The notes under the pieces are model-generated. The model was not told the DNA's origin. It did not search any database and worked only from the letters and a program-made list of their open reading frames with translations. Positions 44,493 to 49,889 of a DNA stretch of 49,889 nt are shown here, in pieces. Within the stretch, counting starts at the first letter, position 1; each line of letters begins with the position of its first letter. A program made the position numbers and the translations under genes. The stretch comes from JAAYBG01 sp964411675 (lineage in GTDB: Bacteria; Bacillota_I; Bacilli_A; ML615J-28; CAG-698): assembly GCA_964411675.1 (NCBI GenBank), contig CAYPLR010000008.1, positions 1-49,889 of the forward strand, given 5' to 3'.

Positions 44493-44807
44493 ATGGTCTT
44501 AAATATCTTTGTTCAATATTTTTTACCACCCATTGTTTTAGCGGGAATAGGAGCAATTTTAGGTGTGTTAATTGCTGTTTTCTCAAAAGTCTTCTTTGTA
44601 AAGACAGATGAAAGAATTGAGAAAGTAACAGGATTATTACCTGGTTATAATTGCGGTGCATGTGGAATGCCTGGATGTCAAGGACTTGCTGAGAAGATTG
44701 TAAGTGGAGAGAAATCTCCATCTGATTGTAAGCCAATTAAACCAATTGGAATCGAACAAATCCGTCAATATCTTGCTGAAGCCAATGCTGAATTAGAAAA
44801 AAAATAA
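44493..44807 (+). CDS. rnfB: Short RnfB: membrane helix plus FeS domain only
   Basis: 104 residues; RnfB is usually 180-330. It holds the N-terminal helix (about 8-35) and the FeS domain with all four cysteines (C54, C57, C62, C79 in the pattern CGACGMPGC...C), then ends in a short helix. The two or more ferredoxin-type [4Fe-4S] domains that normally follow are missing. The stop is followed after 11 bases by an intrinsic terminator, and no downstream frame restores ferredoxin motifs, so this is not a simple frameshift. Ferredoxin domains may be supplied by another protein or the electron entry route may differ (inference). Confidence 0.9.
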   Translation: MVLNIFVQYFLPPIVLAGIGAILGVLIAVFSKVFFVKTDERIEKVTGLLPGYNCGACGMPGCQGLAEKIVSGEKSPSDCKPIKPIGIEQIRQYLAEANAELEKK

Positions 44808-44818
44808 AAAAATCTTGT

Positions 44819-44856
44819 AAACTCCATTTATGTAAAATAATAAATGGAGTTTTTTT
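44819..44856 (+). terminator. Terminator of the rnf operon
   Basis: Perfect 13-bp stem (44819-44831 with 44840-44852), 8-nt loop, run of seven T. Confidence 0.95.
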
Positions 44857-44881
44857 ATACTTTTACTACCCAAAAAATAAA

Positions 44882-44910
44882 TTGACAAGGTTTACATAAT
44901 ATGGTATAAT
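44882..44910 (+). promoter_or_regulatory. Strong promoter of a short transcription unit upstream of glyS
   Basis: Perfect TTGACA (44882-44887), 17-bp spacer, perfect TATAAT (44905-44910): with the rplU promoter, the best match in the window. Confidence 0.85.
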
Positions 44911-44916
44911 ATGCAA

Positions 44917-44999
44917 GGAAGATAATCGCAATATGAAAATGGAAAGAGGAAAGTTTTATAGATTTTAATATAAGTTAGAAAAATGCTAACTTTTTTATT
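44917..44999 (+). ncRNA. Candidate short RNA / leader upstream of glyS
   Basis: From a consensus promoter to an intrinsic terminator there is room for a transcript of only about 80 nt. It holds a small frame (44933-44968, 11 codons, MKMERGKFYRF) after AAGGAAGAT, but no known RNA motif; in particular no T-box signature, though glycyl-tRNA synthetase follows. It may be a small RNA, a leader peptide with attenuation, or a broken leader. Function unknown. Confidence 0.45.
44972..44999 (+). terminator. Terminator of the short unit upstream of glyS
   Basis: 7-bp stem AAGTTAG / CTAACTT, 7-nt loop, six T then ATTT. Could end a small RNA or act as attenuator for glyS. Confidence 0.75.
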
Positions 45000-45022
45000 T
45001 ATCATAAACGAAATGTTTCTTC

Positions 45023-45054
45023 TTTACAAAATAATTTGATTATGTTAGTATGAT
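45023..45054 (+). promoter_or_regulatory. Possible promoter of glyS-dnaG-rpoD
   Basis: TTTACA (45023-45028) and TATGAT (45049-45054), spacing 20 bp, longer than usual; 24 bp before the glyS ATG. Weak. Confidence 0.35.
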
Positions 45055-45078
45055 ATTTATTAGAAAAGGAGTTCTATC

Positions 45079-46452
45079 ATGACAGAGATTAGCATGGAAA
45101 AATTTGTTGCTTTCTTGAAAGGTCAAGGATTTGTTTATCAAGGAAGTGAAATATATGGAGGATTAGCAAACGCTTGGGACTATGGCCCATTAGGCGTAGA
45201 ATTAAAAAACAATATTAAAAAAGCATGGTGGAAGAAATTTGTTCAAGAATCACCCTATAATGTAGGAATGGATAGTGCTATTTTAATGAACTCAAAAGTA
45301 TGGGTAGCCAGTGGTCATGTTGGTGGATTTAGCGATCCTTTAATTGATTGTAAAAAATGTGGTACTCGTTACCGAGCTGATAAATTAATTGAAGATTATA
45401 CAAAAGGTGAAGTTACTGGTGATGGTATGAGTAACGAAGCTTTGATTGAATATATTAAAGAACATGAAATTAAATGTCCATCTTGTGGATCTAATAATTT
45501 TACCGATATTCGTAAATTTAATTTAATGTTTAAAACAAACCAAGGTGTAATTGAAGATGAGAAAAATATTGTTTATTTACGCCCTGAAACTGCTCAAGGA
45601 ATTTTTGTTAATTTTAAGAATGTACAAAGAACAACGAGAAAGAAATTGCCTTTTGGTATTGGGCAAATTGGAAAGAGTTTCCGTAATGAAATAACTCCCG
45701 GTAATTTTATTTTTCGTACTCGCGAATTTGAACAAATGGAACTTGAATTTTTTTGTAAACCAGGAACTGATTTAGAATGGTTTCAATACTGGAAACAATT
45801 TTGTCTTGATTTCCTAGAATATATGGGACTTGATAAAGCTAGACTTCGTTATCGCGATCATGCAGCAGAAGAACTAAGCTTTTATTCAAAAGCAACAACT
45901 GACATTGAATTCTTATTCTATTTTGGCTGGGGAGAATTATGGGGAATCGCGGATCGTACTGATTATGATTTAGGTGTTCATCAAAAACATTCTCAAGAAA
46001 ACCTAGAATACTTTGATCCCGAAAACAATACAAAGTATTTACCTTATGTAATCGAGCCTTCCTTAGGTGTAGAAAGATTATTACTTTCTATTCTAACCAG
46101 TGCTTATGAAGAAGAGCTATTAGAAAATGGTGAAACAAGAGAAGTCCTACATTTAAAACCATTTTTAGCTCCCAAGAAAGTGGCAGTTTTACCTTTAGTT
46201 AACAAATTAAATGAGGAGGCTTTGAAAGTATATAACCTTTTAATCAAAGAGTTTGTTTGCGATTATGATACAAGTGGTCAAATAGGAAAAAGATATCGCC
46301 GTCAAGATGCGAATGGTACACCATTTTGTGTAACCATTGATTTTGATACGCTAGAAGATAAGATGGTTACCGTACGTGAACGTGATTCAATGCAACAAAC
46401 ACGTATTAAAATTGATGAACTAATTCATTATTTGAGTAATTTATTAAAATAG
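45079..46452 (+). CDS. glyS: Glycyl-tRNA synthetase (homodimer type)
   Basis: 457-residue class II synthetase of the alpha2 type (as in mycoplasmas, Gram-positive cocci and eukaryotes), not the GlyQ-GlyS tetramer of Bacillus. Features: YGGLANAWDYGPLG at the active site, zinc-binding CKKCGTRYRADK and CPSCGSNNF, RPETAQG, SFRNEITPGNF (motif 2), and the C-terminal anticodon-binding domain (KKVAVLPLVNK). AAAGGAG precedes the ATG. It lies before dnaG as in many Firmicutes. Confidence 0.96.
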   Translation: MTEISMEKFVAFLKGQGFVYQGSEIYGGLANAWDYGPLGVELKNNIKKAWWKKFVQESPYNVGMDSAILMNSKVWVASGHVGGFSDPLIDCKKCGTRYRADKLIEDYTKGEVTGDGMSNEALIEYIKEHEIKCPSCGSNNFTDIRKFNLMFKTNQGVIEDEKNIVYLRPETAQGIFVNFKNVQRTTRKKLPFGIGQIGKSFRNEITPGNFIFRTREFEQMELEFFCKPGTDLEWFQYWKQFCLDFLEYMGLDKARLRYRDHAAEELSFYSKATTDIEFLFYFGWGELWGIADRTDYDLGVHQKHSQENLEYFDPENNTKYLPYVIEPSLGVERLLLSILTSAYEEELLENGETREVLHLKPFLAPKKVAVLPLVNKLNEEALKVYNLLIKEFVCDYDTSGQIGKRYRRQDANGTPFCVTIDFDTLEDKMVTVRERDSMQQTRIKIDELIHYLSNLLK

Positions 46453-46463
46453 AGGTGAGAAAT

Positions 46464-48233
46464 ATGCGTATATCCGAAGCAACAATAAGAAAAATAACCG
46501 AAAATGCTGATATTGTTGCCATTATCGGTGAGCATATTAAATTGGAGAAAAAAGGAAGTGATTATAAAGGAGTTTGTCCTTTTCATAATGATACAAATCC
46601 TTCTTTATCCGTTTCACCAAGCAAAAAAGTATTTAAGTGCTTTAGTTGTGGAGCTTCAGGAAATGCAGTAGGTTTTGTTCAAAGATACAAGAATCTTAGT
46701 TTCCCTCAAGCAATTAAGTATGTGGGTGAAAAAATGGGAATTCAAGTTGATATTGATGACAATGTCAATCAGAATTTACAGAAATATCTACGTATTATGG
46801 AAGATGCCACTAGTTATTATGAATTTTACTTGAAGAATTCTATTGAAGGAAAAGAAGCAATTCAATATTTAAATAGTCGCTATATTGATGAAGAAATCAT
46901 ACGTCGATTTAAAATCGGTTTAGCAAGCGATGAATTTGATTTATTATACAAGGCATTAACCGCAAGAGATAATCCCTATTTACCATTAAATTTATTAGAA
47001 GTTGGATTAATTAAAGCAGGTAAAGATAACACCTATTATGATACTTTTCGTTCAAGAATCATGTTTCCCATTGATGATATCAACGGGAATATTGTAGGAT
47101 TCAGTGGTAGAATTTACAATAAAACTAAAAAAGATGAGCCTAAATATGTTAATAGTAACGAGAATGTAATTTTTAAGAAATCTAATATTCTCTATAATTA
47201 TTCTCGAGCGATTAATGTTATCAAGCAGAAAGATCGTGTCTTTATCTTTGAAGGATTTATGGATGTAATTGCAGCTTATCGAGCTAAAGTTGAAAATGCA
47301 ATAGCAACGATGGGAACCGCTTTAACAAGCCAACACATTCAAGCAATCAAAAAAGCTACGAATAATATTACCCTATGTTTTGATGGAGATAATCCTGGAA
47401 TTGAAGCAACAAAAAGAGCAATAGAAATGTTCCATCGAGCTAATTTTAATATTAAAGTGATGCTACTACCTGAAGGACTTGATCCTGATGAATATGCAAA
47501 TCAGTTTGGAACAACTAGTTTGTATGATTTCTTGGAAAACAAGGCATTAAGTGCTCCAGATTATTTATACGAATTAGAGAAAAGAAAATTAAATAGAAGC
47601 GACCTCTATAGTGTTGAAACATTTAAACAAAACGTGTTTGCTTTTTTGAAACTATTCAATATTACTTCATTAACTGAAGTTTACTTAAAAAAAATAGCAG
47701 ATGAATTAAGTATTACAACTGCATCTATCAATGATGATTTTAAAAAAGATAAGCAATATCAAGCGGTTCCTGTCATTCGTACTCCAAAAGAACAAAAAGT
47801 TAAATCAACAATGACAAAAAGAAGATATATTGCCAATGAAAAATGCGCAGTTTATCATGCTTATACTTCAAAAAATGCTTGCTTGTTAATTTTAAGTGAA
47901 AAAACAAACTTTACCTATGCTGATATAGATAATCGCAATATTTTATTTAAACTATTTGATTATTATAAAATCAACGATAAGATGAATGATGATTTTATGA
48001 ACTGTTTAAATGAAACAGAAAAAGTAGTGTTGACAAAAATATTAAAAGAAATAAATCAAAATAATATCATCACTTTAGATGAATGCTTACAAATAAATCT
48101 TGAGTTTCGTAATGAAAAAATTCAAGAAAAACTAAAAGAAGCGTTTAAAAATAATGGGATTGATGATAAAGCCGCAATTGACTTTATTGAATCAAAGAGA
48201 ATCACTACAAAAATTGTTAAAAGCGAGGAATGA
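46464..48233 (+). CDS. dnaG: DNA primase
   Basis: 589-residue bacterial primase: N-terminal CHC2 zinc-binding domain (C38, H41, C59, C62), TOPRIM catalytic core (FIFEGFMDVIAAY, CFDGDNPGIEA) and a C-terminal region that binds DnaB helicase. ATG 46464 after AGAGGTG is preferred to an in-frame GTG at 46455 that lies within that ribosome binding site. Confidence 0.96.
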   Translation: MRISEATIRKITENADIVAIIGEHIKLEKKGSDYKGVCPFHNDTNPSLSVSPSKKVFKCFSCGASGNAVGFVQRYKNLSFPQAIKYVGEKMGIQVDIDDNVNQNLQKYLRIMEDATSYYEFYLKNSIEGKEAIQYLNSRYIDEEIIRRFKIGLASDEFDLLYKALTARDNPYLPLNLLEVGLIKAGKDNTYYDTFRSRIMFPIDDINGNIVGFSGRIYNKTKKDEPKYVNSNENVIFKKSNILYNYSRAINVIKQKDRVFIFEGFMDVIAAYRAKVENAIATMGTALTSQHIQAIKKATNNITLCFDGDNPGIEATKRAIEMFHRANFNIKVMLLPEGLDPDEYANQFGTTSLYDFLENKALSAPDYLYELEKRKLNRSDLYSVETFKQNVFAFLKLFNITSLTEVYLKKIADELSITTASINDDFKKDKQYQAVPVIRTPKEQKVKSTMTKRRYIANEKCAVYHAYTSKNACLLILSEKTNFTYADIDNRNILFKLFDYYKINDKMNDDFMNCLNETEKVVLTKILKEINQNNIITLDECLQINLEFRNEKIQEKLKEAFKNNGIDDKAAIDFIESKRITTKIVKSEE

Positions 48234-48237
48234 TACT

Positions 48238-49503
48238 ATGAATTATGAAAATCCAGAATTAGAACAAATTGTTGAAGAAGGAAAGAAAAAAGGTTATGTT
48301 GCCTTAAAAAATATCCTTGCAATAGTAGATGAAGAAAGTGAAGTTTTTGATGAACTAACAAGAGAATTGGAAAGCTTAAACATTGAAATCGTTCGCGATG
48401 CTGATTTAGAAGCCTACGAATCAAACGACATCGATATTGATTCTGATAAATTTGTTGATGATTTTGATGGTTTTATAGGTGAATTAGAAGGAGATCCTGA
48501 ATTTACTGAATTTACAAATGAAATCGAAAACGACTTAAAAACAAAAGATATCGAAGATATCGTATCCTCGATTGTTACTCGTAGTCAAGCGGATGATCCT
48601 GTTAAAATGTACTTGAAAGAAATCGGTCAAGTACCACTATTAAATACAACTAGAGAACTAGAATTATCACGAATTGTTCAACAAGGACTAATTGCCAAAG
48701 ATATTATGGAAATGGTTGAACACGGACGTAGAGAAGTATCAAGCGAAGAAAAAGAGAAGCTAAATCTATGTATCGACGAAGGCGAAGATGCCCGTGCTAT
48801 AATTATTGAATCTAATCTACGATTAGTTGTTTCGATTGCAAAACGATATTTAGGTCGAGGAATGCAATTTCAAGATTTAATTCAAGAAGGAAATATGGGA
48901 CTGATGAAGTCAGTTACGAAATTTGATCCAACGAAAGGATTCAAGTTTTCAACCTATGCAACTTGGTGGATTCGTCAAGCGATTACTCGTGCCATCGCCG
49001 ATCAAGCTCGAACCATTCGTATTCCAGTTCATATGGTAGAAACCATTAATAAACTAGTCAGAACACAACGTAAATTAACACAAGACCTACGTCGTGAACC
49101 AACTCCTGAAGAAATCGCCGCTGAGATGAAGATTACCGTAGAAAAGGTTCAACAAATTCAAAAAATTGCTCAAGAACCCGTTTCTTTGGAAACTCCAGTC
49201 GGGGAAGAAGACGACTCAACATTAGGTGATTTTGTTCATGATACAGATCTACCCAATCCTTTAGACTACACGATTAATGAAAAATACAAAGAAGAAATCG
49301 ATGTTGTGCTAAAGACATTAACCCCAAGAGAAGAAAAAGTATTACGCTTGCGCTTCGGTTTAACGGATGGGAAACCACATACCTTAGAAGAAGTCGGAAA
49401 AGAATTCGGAGTCACTCGTGAGCGTATTAGACAAATAGAAGCTAAGGCTATTAGAAGGCTTCGTCATCCTACTAGACAAAAGAGACTAAGTCAATTTAAA
49501 TAA
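48238..49503 (+). CDS. rpoD: Primary sigma factor RpoD (SigA)
   Basis: 421 residues: acidic N-terminal region 1.1, region 1.2 (DDPVKMYLKEIGQVPLL), region 2 (QDLIQEGNMGLMKSV, FKFSTYATWWIRQA), region 3, and region 4 helix-turn-helix (TLEEVGKEFGVTRERIRQIE). Recognises the TTGACA/TATAAT promoters seen throughout the window. ATG 48238 follows GCGAGGAATG at the dnaG end; an in-frame ATG at 48154 lies inside dnaG and is rejected. Confidence 0.97.
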   Translation: MNYENPELEQIVEEGKKKGYVALKNILAIVDEESEVFDELTRELESLNIEIVRDADLEAYESNDIDIDSDKFVDDFDGFIGELEGDPEFTEFTNEIENDLKTKDIEDIVSSIVTRSQADDPVKMYLKEIGQVPLLNTTRELELSRIVQQGLIAKDIMEMVEHGRREVSSEEKEKLNLCIDEGEDARAIIIESNLRLVVSIAKRYLGRGMQFQDLIQEGNMGLMKSVTKFDPTKGFKFSTYATWWIRQAITRAIADQARTIRIPVHMVETINKLVRTQRKLTQDLRREPTPEEIAAEMKITVEKVQQIQKIAQEPVSLETPVGEEDDSTLGDFVHDTDLPNPLDYTINEKYKEEIDVVLKTLTPREEKVLRLRFGLTDGKPHTLEEVGKEFGVTRERIRQIEAKAIRRLRHPTRQKRLSQFK

Positions 49504-49506
49504 ATA

Positions 49507-49534
49507 GCAGATAGTTTATCTATCTGCTTTATTT
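49507..49534 (+). terminator. Terminator after rpoD
   Basis: 8-bp stem GCAGATAG / CTATCTGC, TTTAT loop, then TTTATTTATT. The T-run is interrupted, so some read-through into trmK is likely. Confidence 0.7.
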
Positions 49535-49551
49535 ATTAGAAAGGAAAAATG

Positions 49552-49889
49552 ATGACATCAACACGATTAAAAACAATCGCAAATCATATAGAACCATATA
49601 AAAAGATTGCTGACGTAGGATGTGATCATGGATATTTAATATTAGAAGCTTTTGAAAATCATAATATTGAGTTTGCACAAGCCATCGATAATAAAAGCCA
49701 ACCTTTGCGTAGTGCTCTAAAGAATATTACTCAAGAAGGATTATCCAGTAAAGTAATCTTTACTTTAGGGGATGGATTAGAAAATCTTTGGGAAGAAGTT
49801 GAAGTGGTAATTATTTCTGGAATGGGTGGTTTTAATATTATTAAAATATTAAGTAACAATCAAAACAGAGGAATCAAACGCTTTATTCT
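49552..49889 (+). CDS. trmK: tRNA (adenine-N1)-methyltransferase TrmK, cut by the window edge
   Basis: First 112 codons of a class I SAM-dependent methyltransferase: STRLKTIANHI, ADVGCDHGYLILEA (SAM-binding motif I), GDGLENL and ISGMGGFNIIKIL, the pattern of TrmK, which makes m1A22 in tRNA. rpoD-trmK is the Firmicutes order. AAAGGA precedes two adjacent ATGs (49549 and 49552); the second has better spacing. No stop is reached. Confidence 0.88.
   Translation, partial: MTSTRLKTIANHIEPYKKIADVGCDHGYLILEAFENHNIEFAQAIDNKSQPLRSALKNITQEGLSSKVIFTLGDGLENLWEEVEVVIISGMGGFNIIKILSNNQNRGIKRFI

Noticed and set aside
44807..44900. RnfB shortened by a frameshift
   Set aside because: An intrinsic terminator begins 11 bases after the stop, and no cysteine-rich ferredoxin sequence appears in any frame downstream.
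44917..45078. T-box riboswitch upstream of glyS
   Set aside because: No AGGGTGGNACCGCG-type antiterminator bulge or specifier loop is present, and the region is too short.
1..49889. TGA read as tryptophan (mycoplasma code)
   Set aside because: Several genes end at TGA with the next gene overlapping by ATGA, and Trp is TGG throughout.
1..49889. CRISPR array, insertion sequence, prophage or tRNA gene
   Set aside because: No regularly spaced repeats, transposase or integrase motifs, phage genes or cloverleaf signatures were found on either strand; some could lie within the N gap.

Overview
The window comes from a low-GC bacterium of the Firmicutes/Mycoplasmatota side. Coding DNA is strongly AT-biased, promoters are TTGACA/TATAAT-like with many extended TGn -10 boxes, and ribosome binding sites are GGAGG-like. 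TGA is a normal stop (for example at the end of the mutL, dnaG and ADP-ribosylglycohydrolase genes) and Trp is TGG, so this is not a TGA=Trp mycoplasma. The gene order (rplU-prp-rpmA-obg; mutS-mutL-miaA; rluB-cmk-rpsA-der-HU; phoH-ybeY-cdd-era-recO ... glyS-dnaG-rpoD-trmK) is that of Bacillus-like Firmicutes. The Rnf complex and small, streamlined versions of several genes would fit an anaerobic fermenter such as the Izemoplasma/Acholeplasma/Erysipelotrichia neighbourhood; that placement is inference. A run of 100 N at 33539-33638 shows that this is a draft scaffold. I see no tRNA, rRNA, CRISPR array, insertion sequence or prophage.

Layout. 1-5087 (minus strand): an APC amino-acid permease behind a cre-like palindrome, a YfcC-family carrier, and a 709-residue fusion of a VTT/TVP38 membrane domain, a PlsC acyltransferase and a zinc ribbon. 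5243-7230: a GNAT-like protein and an SPL-type radical-SAM homologue that has lost one cluster cysteine. 7241-10603: a small membrane protein, an L21-leader-controlled rplU-prp-rpmA cluster, obg, and an ECF S-component. 10694-21005: a ten-gene block under one promoter that is overlapped by a LacI-type operator. It encodes a membrane-anchored PHP phosphoesterase, a DUF4430 lipoprotein, a BMP-type nucleoside-binding lipoprotein, a nucleoside-type ABC importer, an ADP-ribosylglycohydrolase-fold enzyme, a ribokinase and the LacI repressor. It reads as a pathway that dephosphorylates outside the cell, imports, splits the N-glycosidic bond, and phosphorylates the ribose. 21101-32616: mismatch repair, miaA, rluB, an in-frame cmk-rpsA fusion, der, a divergent HU-like gene and a 12-repeat ankyrin protein. 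32628-33502: rdgB and rpsU.

33648-37216: phoH with a repeat-rich leader, then ybeY, cdd, era, recO. 37324-44807: a GH9 glycosidase without a signal peptide and an rnfCDGEAB operon, both sitting inside the conserved recO-glyS interval. The Rnf complex is atypical. RnfB stops right after its iron-sulfur domain and has no ferredoxin domains. RnfD carries a C-terminal extension that resembles a degenerate second RnfG FMN domain. All flavinylation-type motifs have Glu where the family has Asp. 44882-49889: a short independent transcription unit, glyS, dnaG, rpoD and the start of trmK.

The most interesting items are the reduced/rearranged Rnf complex, the LacI-controlled nucleoside/ADP-ribose salvage operon, the VTT-PlsC-zinc ribbon fusion, the cmk-rpsA fusion with a retained internal start, and the paired-repeat leader of phoH.
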